NCBI GenBank assembly: GCA_021770445.1 | Contig: JAETQY010000016.1 | Span: 1-50,627, forward strand | Origin: Bacillota bacterium | Lineage (GTDB): Bacteria; Bacillota; Clostridia; Oscillospirales; Oscillospiraceae | DNA: 50,627 nucleotides | Direction of reading: 5' to 3' | Part shown: piece after piece, positions 7,148 to 13,821 of the stretch | How the letters are laid out: each line of letters begins with the position of its first letter | How positions within the stretch are numbered: position 1 is the first letter of the stretch | The notes under the pieces: generated by a model | What the model saw: the letters and a program-made list of their open reading frames with translations, nothing else | Told to the model about the DNA's origin: nothing | The model's database searches: none | Position numbers and translations under genes: made by a program

Positions 7148-8053
7148 TTGGCCAAAGCGAATCAGCCGCCCATGAGCCGCGCGCTGGCCCGGCGGGAGAC
7201 CATTTCCGGTTATCTGTTTATGCTGCCCAGCCTGATCTTCTTCTTCGTTTTCGTGGTCTACCCCATGGTGATGTGTGTGTTCACCAGCTTGACCGACGCC
7301 ACCATGGCGGACGGGGGCGGCAATTTCATCGGTATGACCAACTATGTGAACCTGTTCCAGGACGAGATATTCCGCAAGGCCCTGGTGAATACCGTCATCA
7401 TCGTAGTGGTATCCGTCCCCACGGTGTGCGCCTTCTCCCTGTGGGTGGGGGCCTGCATCTATAAGATGAGGGACTGGGCCTGCTCGGCCTACCGGGTGAT
7501 CTTCTACCTGCCCGTGGTCACCGGCTCGGTGGCCGTCACGGTGGTGTGGAAGTGGATCTATCACTACTACAACGGCGTACTGAACTATGTGGGCACCGGC
7601 CTGGGCCTGTGGGAGAAGAACATCAACTGGCTCGGCGACACCAAGTTTGCCCTGGGGTGCATCATCCTGATCCTGTTCACCACCTCGGTGGGCCAGCCCA
7701 TCGTGCTGTACGTCTCCGCCCTGGGCAATGTGGACACCACCCTCATCGAGGCCGCCGAGGTGGACGGCGCCACCGATATGCAGGTGTTCTGGAAGGTGAA
7801 GTGGCCCCAGATCATGCCCACCACCCTGTACATCCTGGTCATCACCACCATCAACAGCTTCCAGTGCTTCGCGCTGATCCAGCTGCTGACCTCCGGCGGA
7901 CCCAAGCACGCCACCGATACCGTGATGTACTACATCTATTACAGCGCCTTCACCCTGTATAAATATGGTTACGCCAACGCCATGGGCGTGGTCCTGGCCA
8001 TTTGCATCGCGATCCTGTCCGCGGTCCAGTTCAAGCTGGCCAAGTCTGAATGA
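7148..8053 (+). CDS. ABC transporter permease (MalF/UgpA type)
   Basis: The 301-residue protein starts at TTG, 9 nt after AAAGGAGG. About six membrane helices begin with YLFMLPSLIFFFVFVVYPMV. The cytoplasmic EAA loop is clear (EAAEVDGATDMQVFWKV...P), which contacts the ATPase. Length is normal for a binding-protein-dependent sugar permease. It pairs with the permease at 8068. No ATPase gene is in the locus, so a shared MsmX-like ATPase encoded elsewhere is expected (inference from other Firmicutes carbohydrate importers). Confidence 0.92.
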   Translation: MAKANQPPMSRALARRETISGYLFMLPSLIFFFVFVVYPMVMCVFTSLTDATMADGGGNFIGMTNYVNLFQDEIFRKALVNTVIIVVVSVPTVCAFSLWVGACIYKMRDWACSAYRVIFYLPVVTGSVAVTVVWKWIYHYYNGVLNYVGTGLGLWEKNINWLGDTKFALGCIILILFTTSVGQPIVLYVSALGNVDTTLIEAAEVDGATDMQVFWKVKWPQIMPTTLYILVITTINSFQCFALIQLLTSGGPKHATDTVMYYIYYSAFTLYKYGYANAMGVVLAICIAILSAVQFKLAKSE

Positions 8054-8067
8054 AAGGGGAGAGGAAT

Positions 8068-9000
8068 ATGAATACAGGCGTAAAGCATCGGTCCGTATAC
8101 CAGACCGTTACCATGATCCTGATTGCCATCATCGCGGTGGTCATCTTCCTGTTCCCGCTGTACTGGATCGTCACCGGCTCCTTCAAGACCCCCACCGCCA
8201 TCAACAACAGTGTACCCGAGTGGTGGCCCTCCGAGTGGGTCATGCGCAACTTCAACGAGCTGTTCAGCAAGCGCAGTGCCCCCCTGTGGGAGCTGCATGT
8301 CCCCCTGAGCGAGTGGTTCACCCAGGACAACAGCCAGATCGTGTTCTCCACCGGACCCACCGTCCCCGCGGCTATCCGCTGGCTTATCAATACGGTGTTT
8401 ATGTCGGTGACGGCCATGATTATCACCTGCGTCACCGCCTCCCTGGCCGGCTACGCCCTGGCTAAGAAGCGCTTTGCCGGCCGGGCTATCCTGTTCTCCC
8501 TCATCGTGGCGGCTATGGCTTTGCCCAAGCAGGTCATTTTGATCCCGCTGCTCCGGGAGATGTCCAACCTGCACTTGTCGGACACCATATGGTCGGTGAT
8601 CTTCCCCATTGTGGGCTGGCCCTTCGGCGTGTTCCTGATGAAACAGTTTTCTGAGAGCATCCCGGGAGAAATCCTGGAGGCCGCCCGCATCGACGGCGCC
8701 GGCGAGGTCAAGACCTTTACCACCATTGTGTTCCCCATGATCAAGCCGGGCGTGGGCGCGCTGGCTATCTTTACCTTCATCAACTGCTGGAACGACTACT
8801 TTATGCAGTTGGTCATGCTGCGCGGTACCAACGTGCTGACCATGCCCCTGGGCATCGCGAAGATGCAGGGTGAATTCGGACAGGACTACGGCCTGCTGAT
8901 GGCCGGCGCGGCCCTGGCCTCGGTGCCCATTATCATCGTGTTCCTGGCCTTCCAGAAGTACTTCACCCAGGGTATCACCATGGGCGCGGTCAAGGGGTAA
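8068..9000 (+). CDS. ABC transporter permease (MalG/UgpE type)
   Basis: The 310-residue protein starts at the ATG after AAAGGGGAGAGG; an ATG at 8050 overlaps the previous stop but lacks a ribosome site. There are six predicted helices and the EAA loop EAARIDGAGEVKTFTTIVFP. Between helix 1 (about 15-38) and helix 2 (about 112-135) there is an unusually long external loop of some 70 residues (SVPEWWPSEW through STGPTVPAA), longer than in standard MalG-type partners, and it may help dock the binding protein. It is the second half of the heterodimeric channel of the presumed sialic-acid importer. Confidence 0.92.
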   Translation: MNTGVKHRSVYQTVTMILIAIIAVVIFLFPLYWIVTGSFKTPTAINNSVPEWWPSEWVMRNFNELFSKRSAPLWELHVPLSEWFTQDNSQIVFSTGPTVPAAIRWLINTVFMSVTAMIITCVTASLAGYALAKKRFAGRAILFSLIVAAMALPKQVILIPLLREMSNLHLSDTIWSVIFPIVGWPFGVFLMKQFSESIPGEILEAARIDGAGEVKTFTTIVFPMIKPGVGALAIFTFINCWNDYFMQLVMLRGTNVLTMPLGIAKMQGEFGQDYGLLMAGAALASVPIIIVFLAFQKYFTQGITMGAVKG

Positions 9001-9004
9001 GAAC

Positions 9005-9463
9005 ATGATATACGCGAAGAATAACGACGCCCGGACCTACCGGGGCATCCACCCCAACCTGGACCTGGCACTGGAGCACATCACGCCAGAGTTTCTGGAC
9101 AGCGTGGGGTATGAAAAGGTGCAGCTCAAAGGGGACGATGTGTACGCCACCCGCTTCACCTACGAGACCGTCCCCGAGGAGGAGAGCTTCTTCGAGGCGC
9201 ATAAAAAGTATCTGGACATCCACATTATGGTGGAGGGCTCCGAAGGGGTGGAGGTCGCTCCGCCGGGAGAGCTCCAGGAGTTTGACCGGGTAGAGGCCAA
9301 CGACTTCTACGCCTATCGGGGCCCGGCCCACTACAGGCTGACCCTGGCCCCCGGGAATTTCCTGGTGGTCTTTCCCAATGACGCCCACCGGATCAAGATG
9401 CAGCTGGAGACGCCGGAGACGGTGTCCAAGGTGGTCTTTAAGGTGCGAATTTTTGACGAGTAA
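9005..9463 (+). CDS. nanQ: YhcH/YjgK/YiaL family protein, N-acetylneuraminate anomerase (NanQ-like)
   Basis: The 152-residue beta-sandwich protein of the DUF386 family carries FEAHKKYLDIHIMVEG, with the conserved metal-binding Glu and two His, then a later histidine in FPNDAHRIKM. NanQ-type members speed up alpha/beta anomer exchange of sialic acid so that NanA receives its preferred form. The ATG is 5 bp after the permease stop with AAGGGG upstream, suggesting coupled translation, and nanA follows 12 bp later. Position between importer and lyase supports the assignment. Confidence 0.88.
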   Translation: MIYAKNNDARTYRGIHPNLDLALEHITPEFLDSVGYEKVQLKGDDVYATRFTYETVPEEESFFEAHKKYLDIHIMVEGSEGVEVAPPGELQEFDRVEANDFYAYRGPAHYRLTLAPGNFLVVFPNDAHRIKMQLETPETVSKVVFKVRIFDE

Positions 9464-9474
9464 GGAGCGATGAT

Positions 9475-10383
9475 ATGAAAGACAGTTCCAAATACCAGGG
9501 CATTTTCCCTGCCTTTTACGCTTGCTACGACAAGAAGGGCCAGGTGGATATCCAGGCCGTCCGGGCGCTGGCCAGGTATCTGCTGGACAAGGGCGTGAAG
9601 GGCCTGTATGTAGGCGGCTCCTCCGGGGAGTGCATCTACCAGAGCGTGGCCGAGCGGAAGGAGACCCTGGAGGCCGTCATGGCTGAGGTGGGCGGCAAGC
9701 TGACCATCATCGCCCATGTGGCCTGCAACAACACCGCCGACAGCCGGGAGCTGGCCGCCCACGCCGAAAGTCTGGGGGTGGACGCCATCGCCGCCATCCC
9801 GCCCATCTACTTCCACCTGCCCCCCAAGGGCATCGCCAAGTACTGGAACGACATCTCCGACGCGGCCCCCAACACCGACTTTGTCATCTACAACATCCCC
9901 CAGCTGGCCGGGGTGGCCCTCACGGTGCCCCTGCTTCAGGAGATGCTGAAGAATCCCCGGGTCATCGGGGTGAAAAACTCCTCTATGCCCGTCCAGGACA
10001 TCCAGATGTGGCGGGACGAGGGGGCCGTGGTCTTCAACGGACCCGACGAGCAGCTGCTGTCCGGCCTGGCGGCCGGGGCCCTTGGCGGCATCGGCGGTAC
10101 CTACGCCGCCATGCCCGAGCTGTATCTGGAGATCTTCCGCTGCTTCCAGGCCGGCGAGCTGGCCAAGGGCAGGGAGGTCCAGAACGAGTGCTGCCGCATC
10201 ATCTACAAGATGTGCTCCACCCAGGGCAATATGTACGCGGTGATCAAGGAGATTATCCGCCTCCAGGGCGGGCCCGACGTGGGCAGCGTCCGCGCCCCTC
10301 TGCTGGAGCTGGCCGACAGTGACCAGCCCATCGTGGTGGAGGCCTTCAACATGATCCAGGCCGCCATCGCCAAATACTGCTGA
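9475..10383 (+). CDS. nanA: N-acetylneuraminate lyase
   Basis: The 302-residue class I aldolase of the DHDPS/NAL family cleaves sialic acid into pyruvate and N-acetylmannosamine. GGSSGECIYQS (about 45-55) is the NAL-type version of the substrate carboxylate loop. Tyr139 lies in VIYNIP and Lys167 in IGVKNSS is the Schiff-base lysine. Length equals the family norm. The RBS is AAGGAG. It ends the importer operon and is followed by two hairpins. Product ManNAc would feed the epimerase and kinase at the other end of the locus. Confidence 0.93.
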   Translation: MKDSSKYQGIFPAFYACYDKKGQVDIQAVRALARYLLDKGVKGLYVGGSSGECIYQSVAERKETLEAVMAEVGGKLTIIAHVACNNTADSRELAAHAESLGVDAIAAIPPIYFHLPPKGIAKYWNDISDAAPNTDFVIYNIPQLAGVALTVPLLQEMLKNPRVIGVKNSSMPVQDIQMWRDEGAVVFNGPDEQLLSGLAAGALGGIGGTYAAMPELYLEIFRCFQAGELAKGREVQNECCRIIYKMCSTQGNMYAVIKEIIRLQGGPDVGSVRAPLLELADSDQPIVVEAFNMIQAAIAKYC

Positions 10384-10390
10384 TACGCGT

Positions 10391-10459
10391 ATCCCCCCGC
10401 CCTTTTGGCGGGGGGATGCCAAAAAATCCGGAGCGGGACGCAGTTCCTGCTCCGGATTT
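10391..10459. terminator. Double hairpin after nanA
   Basis: ATCCCCCCGCC (10391-10401) pairs with GGCGGGGGGAT (10407-10417); a second hairpin pairs AAATCCGGAGC (10424-10434) with GCTCCGGATTT (10449-10459). The first ends the nan operon on the plus strand but lacks a long T-run. On the minus strand the second is followed by TTTT. Confidence 0.7.
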
Positions 10460-10461
10460 GC

Positions 10462-10490
10462 TTGCTCTCCCGGGACCGGCGTGTTATACT
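10462..10490 (+). promoter_or_regulatory. Promoter of galK-galT
   Basis: TTGCTC (10462-10467), 17 bp, TATACT (10485-10490), 53 bp upstream of the galK start. No palindromic operator is visible next to it. Confidence 0.65.
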
Positions 10491-10543
10491 GAAGACAGAA
10501 ACCCCCAAAAGCGGACAGCCCGCTTATATTCAGGAAAGAAGTG

Positions 10544-11851
10544 ATGCTTGTGCGCACCTGCGACGCCCTGTTAAAGGCCCTGCGCGGCGGGGAGTATGAC
10601 CAGGCCCTGGCCGCCCTGTACGCGCTGGACGGCAGCCAGGCCAGCCTGGACCGCGCCCGGGATCGGGCCGGCCGCACCGTTCAGTCCCTGATGGACGGCT
10701 TTGCCCCGGCGGGGGAGGCCGCCCTGTTCAGCGGCCCCGGCCGTACCGAGATCGGCGGCAACCACACCGACCACCAGCGCGGCCATGTGCTGTGCGGCAG
10801 CGTGGATATGGATATGCTCTCCTGTGCCGCCCCCAACGGCAAGAACGTCATCCGCATTCGGTCGGAGGGCTACCCCGACCTGGAGGTGGGCCTGGACGAT
10901 CTGTCCGTCAGACCCTCAGACGTCAACACCTCCGCCGCCCTGGTGCGGGGGGTGGCCGCCAGGGTCAGAGAGCTGGGCTATGAGCTGTCCGGCTTCGACG
11001 CCTGCGTGACCTCCACCGTGCTGTCCGGCTCTGGCCTCAGCTCCTCCGCCGCCTATGAGGTGCTGGTGGGCAACATCCTCAACCACTTCTGCTGCTCGGA
11101 CAAGCTGGACCCCATCGCCATCGCCAAGATCGGCCAGTACGCCGAAAATGTCCACTTCGGAAAGCTCAGCGGCCTGATGGACCAGATGGGCTCCTCGGTG
11201 GGCGGCGCGGTGGCCATCGACTTCGGAGACCCGAAGGACCCGGTGGTCCGGCCCGCCGGGTACGACTTCTCCCGGTCCGGCCACGCCCTGTGCATCGTGG
11301 ATACCGGCTCCGACCACAGCGCCAAGCACCTGACGGAGGACTACTCCGACATCACCCGGGAGATGGGCAAGGTGGCCGCACACTTCGGCAAGACCGTCCT
11401 GCGGGAGGTGCCCGAGGCCGACTTCCGCTCCGCGCTGCCCGCCCTGCGAAAGGAGTGCGGCGACCGGGCGGTGCTCCGGGCCCTCCACTTCTACGACGAC
11501 GACCGCCGGGCGGCGGAGGAGGCCCAGGCCCTGGAGGAGGGGGATTTCGACCGGTTCCTGGGGCTGGTCAATTCCTCCGGGATCTCCTCTGCCCTCCACC
11601 TGCAAAACACCTGGTCTATCGCCGACCCCAGACAGCAGGCCATCCCCGTGGTGCTGGCCATCGGACGGGAGCTGCTGGAGGGAACAGGGGCCATCCGGGT
11701 CCACGGCGGCGGCTTCGCCGGCACCGTCCAGGCCTTTGTCCCCAACGAGAAGCTGGAGTCCTTCAAGGCCGGTATGGAGAAGCTGCTGGGAGAGGGTAAA
11801 TGCCATGTCCTGCACATCCGTCCCAAGGGCGGCTGTGTGGTGGCGGAATAG
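10544..11851 (+). CDS. galK: Galactokinase
   Basis: The 435-residue GHMP-family kinase phosphorylates galactose at C1 (Leloir pathway). GPGRTEIGGNHTDHQRG (about 63-79) is the galactokinase signature, and STVLSGSGLSSSAAYEV (about 158-174) is the GHMP ATP-binding loop. HGGGFAGTVQAF near the C-terminus is motif 3. The signature comes later than in Escherichia coli GalK because of a ~40-residue N-terminal helical extension, a form I recall from clostridial galactokinases. The ATG at 10544 follows AGGAAAG; a GTG directly before it is possible. It is followed 11 bp later by galT. Confidence 0.93.
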   Translation: MLVRTCDALLKALRGGEYDQALAALYALDGSQASLDRARDRAGRTVQSLMDGFAPAGEAALFSGPGRTEIGGNHTDHQRGHVLCGSVDMDMLSCAAPNGKNVIRIRSEGYPDLEVGLDDLSVRPSDVNTSAALVRGVAARVRELGYELSGFDACVTSTVLSGSGLSSSAAYEVLVGNILNHFCCSDKLDPIAIAKIGQYAENVHFGKLSGLMDQMGSSVGGAVAIDFGDPKDPVVRPAGYDFSRSGHALCIVDTGSDHSAKHLTEDYSDITREMGKVAAHFGKTVLREVPEADFRSALPALRKECGDRAVLRALHFYDDDRRAAEEAQALEEGDFDRFLGLVNSSGISSALHLQNTWSIADPRQQAIPVVLAIGRELLEGTGAIRVHGGGFAGTVQAFVPNEKLESFKAGMEKLLGEGKCHVLHIRPKGGCVVAE

Positions 11852-11862
11852 GGGGAAACACC

Positions 11863-13359
11863 ATGATTGACAAAGCTGTCGCCAAGCTGGCGGACTATGC
11901 GGTCGCCACAGGGCTGATCGAGGAATGTGAGTACATCTGGGCCATCAACACAATACTGGACGTATTAAAACTGGACAATTTTACAAAACCCCAGCGAGAC
12001 TGGGACCCGGCCGCCCTGGAGCTGGCCCCAATTCTGGAGGAGCTCCTGGACGACGCCCACCAGCGGGGCGTGCTGACAGAGAACTCCGTGGTCTACCGGG
12101 ACCTGTTCGACACCGAGCTCATGGGGCGGCTCACGCCCCGGCCCGCCCTGGTCATTGACCTGTTCCAGAAGCTCTACGAGAAGAGCCCCCGGAAGGCCAC
12201 CGACTGGTACTACAAGTTCAGCCAGGACACCAACTACATCCGCCGGGACCGCATCGCCAAGGACATGCAGTGGAAGGCCCCCACGGAGTACGGAGAGCTG
12301 GACATCACCATCAACCTGTCCAAGCCGGAGAAGGACCCCAAGGCCATCGCGGCGGCCAAGAACCTGCCCGCCTCCGCCTACCCCCGGTGCCAGCTGTGCG
12401 CCGAGAACGAGGGATACGCCGGCCGGGTCAACCACCCCGCCCGGCAGAACCACCGCATCGTCCCCATCACCATCAACGGCTCCCCCTGGTTCCTCCAATA
12501 CTCCCCCTACGTCTACTACAACGAGCACTGCATCTGCCTGAACAGCGAGCACGTGCCCATGAAGATCGACCGGGCCTGCTTTGCCAAGCTGCTGGACTTC
12601 GTGGGGCAGTTCCCCCACTACTTTGTGGGCTCCAACGCCGACCTGCCCATCGTGGGGGGGTCCATCCTGGCCCACGACCACTTCCAGGGGGGACACTACA
12701 CCTTCGCAATGGAGAAGGCCCCGGTGGAGACCCCCGTCATCTTCCCGGGATTTGAGGACATCGACGCCGGCATCGTCAAGTGGCCCATGTCGGTGATACG
12801 CATTTCCTCTGAGAACCGGTCACGGCTCATTGAACTGGCGGACAAAATCCTCACCGCCTGGAGGGGGTACACCGACAAGGACGCCTTCATCTTCGCGGAG
12901 ACCGACGGCGAGCCCCACAACACCATTACCCCCATCGCACGCCGCCGGGGGGAGCGGTTTGAGCTGGACCTGGTGCTCCGGAACAACATCACCACCCAGG
13001 AGCACCCCCTGGGGGTCTACCACCCCCACAGCGAGCTGCACCACATCAAAAAGGAGAACATCGGGTTGATCGAGGTGATGGGTCTGGCCGTTCTGCCCGC
13101 CCGGCTCAAGGAGGAGCTGGCCGCGGTGGCGGACGCCCTGGTCTCGGGCGCCGACCTGCGCTCCGGTGAGCTCACCGCCAAACACGCCGATTGGGCGGAG
13201 AATTTCGCCAAGAACTACACCATTACCCCGGACAACGCCCTGGATATCGTCCAGAAGGAGACCGGGCTGGTGTTCGCCAAGGTGCTGGAACACGCCGGGG
13301 TCTATAAGCGTACCCCGGAAGGGAAAAAAGCCTTCCTGCGGTTTTTGGAGAGGGTATAA
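11863..13359 (+). CDS. galT: UDP-glucose-hexose-1-phosphate uridylyltransferase, class 2
   Basis: The 498-residue protein matches the Firmicutes GalT2 family in length and in landmarks: MIDKAVAKLADYA at the N-terminus, RVNHPARQNHRIVPI near 190, and ILAHDHFQGGHYTFAME (about 268-284), which includes the histidine-rich active-site region. It swaps UMP between UDP-glucose and galactose-1-phosphate. galE is not in the window. Co-transcribed with galK; a strong terminator follows. Placement beside the sialic-acid locus suggests parallel use of two mucin sugars. Confidence 0.93.
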   Translation: MIDKAVAKLADYAVATGLIEECEYIWAINTILDVLKLDNFTKPQRDWDPAALELAPILEELLDDAHQRGVLTENSVVYRDLFDTELMGRLTPRPALVIDLFQKLYEKSPRKATDWYYKFSQDTNYIRRDRIAKDMQWKAPTEYGELDITINLSKPEKDPKAIAAAKNLPASAYPRCQLCAENEGYAGRVNHPARQNHRIVPITINGSPWFLQYSPYVYYNEHCICLNSEHVPMKIDRACFAKLLDFVGQFPHYFVGSNADLPIVGGSILAHDHFQGGHYTFAMEKAPVETPVIFPGFEDIDAGIVKWPMSVIRISSENRSRLIELADKILTAWRGYTDKDAFIFAETDGEPHNTITPIARRRGERFELDLVLRNNITTQEHPLGVYHPHSELHHIKKENIGLIEVMGLAVLPARLKEELAAVADALVSGADLRSGELTAKHADWAENFAKNYTITPDNALDIVQKETGLVFAKVLEHAGVYKRTPEGKKAFLRFLERV

Positions 13360-13364
13360 ACTGC

Positions 13365-13391
13365 GTCCCCGCCTCGGGCGGGGACGTTTTT
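13365..13391 (+). terminator. Terminator after galT
   Basis: GTCCCCGCC-tcg-GGCGGGGAC (13365-13385) followed by GTTTTTG. Clear rho-independent terminator. Confidence 0.92.
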
Positions 13392-13392
13392 G

Positions 13393-13421
13393 TTGTGTTT
13401 TTCCATATTTTATGGTATACT
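13393..13421 (+). promoter_or_regulatory. Promoter of the small toxin mRNA
   Basis: TTGTGT (13393-13398), 17 bp, TATACT (13416-13421). A start near 13428 would give a leader of about 100 nt before the toxin GTG. The leader contains hairpin GGGGGCA (13485-13491) / TGCCCCC (13498-13504), and the same C-rich strand could instead mask the Shine-Dalgarno GGAAAGGGGGG (13513-13523). Confidence 0.65.
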
Positions 13422-13446
13422 TTCAGCAGGAAAGAGTAATCTTTCA

Positions 13447-13691
13447 GCGCTGCCAGTAACGGTAGGCGGTTGGCCCCTCCTGACGGGGGCAGCTTCTTGC
13501 CCCCTGATCCTCGGAAAGGGGGGCTGCCCAGTGGTGACTTACTCTGATATGTTTACATACAGTCTGGTTATCATCGGCATTATCGGCCTCTTCATTGCGG
13601 CTAATAAAAAGAAGTAACCGCCCATCCCTCACAAAGATAGCGGTTACTTCTTAACCAAATCTTAGAGGGGCTAACCGTCTGCCGGCAGCGC
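13447..13691. repeat. Split inverted repeat linking the 5' and 3' ends of the toxin transcript
   Basis: Two blocks in the toxin leader, GCGCTGCC (13447-13454) and CGGTTGGCCCCTC (13467-13479), recur as reverse complements in reverse order after the gene: GAGGGGCTAACCG (13665-13677, one G-U/A difference) and GGCAGCGC (13684-13691). The mRNA ends could therefore pair with each other. The antisense RNA begins with the same sequence sense as the mRNA leader, so both could compete for the mRNA 3' end. Confidence 0.7.
13531..13617 (+). CDS. Small hydrophobic peptide, Hol_Tox/Fst-like type I toxin candidate
   Basis: The 28-residue peptide reads MVTYSDMF, then a single hydrophobic helix (SLVIIGIIGLFIAA) and a lysine tail NKKK. 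This is the pattern of the putative holin-like toxin family (Pfam Hol_Tox) and of TxpA/Fst-class membrane toxins of type I systems. The GTG at 13531 lies 8 nt after GGAAAGGGGGG; a second GTG at 13534 is an alternative. Its stop codon is inside the stem of a bidirectional terminator, and a convergent antisense RNA overlaps the 3' end. Such peptides damage the membrane when translation is not blocked. Family resemblance is by eye only, but the gene structure supports it strongly. Confidence 0.8.
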   Translation: MVTYSDMFTYSLVIIGIIGLFIAANKKK

Positions 13692-13698
13692 CCTTTCT
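13603..13698 (-). ncRNA. Antisense RNA, candidate antitoxin
   Basis: A predicted transcript of about 96 nt starts near 13698 from the perfect minus-strand promoter at 13705-13733. It ends at the hairpin AAGAAGTAACCGC (complement of 13640-13652) / GCGGTTACTTCTT (complement of 13609-13621) followed by TTTATT. It is fully complementary to the last codons and the 3' untranslated region of the toxin mRNA. The layout (convergent RNAs meeting over a shared terminator) is that of the fst/par and txpA/RatA class. No open frame is present in it. Confidence 0.75.
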
Positions 13699-13704
13699 AT
13701 GTTT

Positions 13705-13733
13705 ATTATAGCTGTGTCCCGCGGATTTGTCAA
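13705..13733 (-). promoter_or_regulatory. Perfect consensus promoter for antisense RNA
   Basis: On the minus strand TTGACA (13728-13733), 17-bp spacer, TATAAT (13705-13710). It has no protein-coding gene in front of it, only the antisense region. A promoter stronger than that of the toxin mRNA is what a labile antitoxin RNA needs. Confidence 0.88.
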
Positions 13734-13757
13734 GCGGGAAAGCGACTGCAACCAGAA

Positions 13758-13781
13758 AGGACCGGGCTTGCGCCCGGTCCT
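13758..13781 (-). terminator. Terminator of flagellin gene
   Basis: AGGACCGGGC (13758-13767) and GCCCGGTCCT (13772-13781) form a 10-bp stem with a 4-nt loop; on the minus strand it is followed by TTCTGGTT. Confidence 0.85.
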
Positions 13782-13821
13782 CTTTGATACGCCTGTGCAA
13801 ATATTTGTGCTCTGTGGCAGA

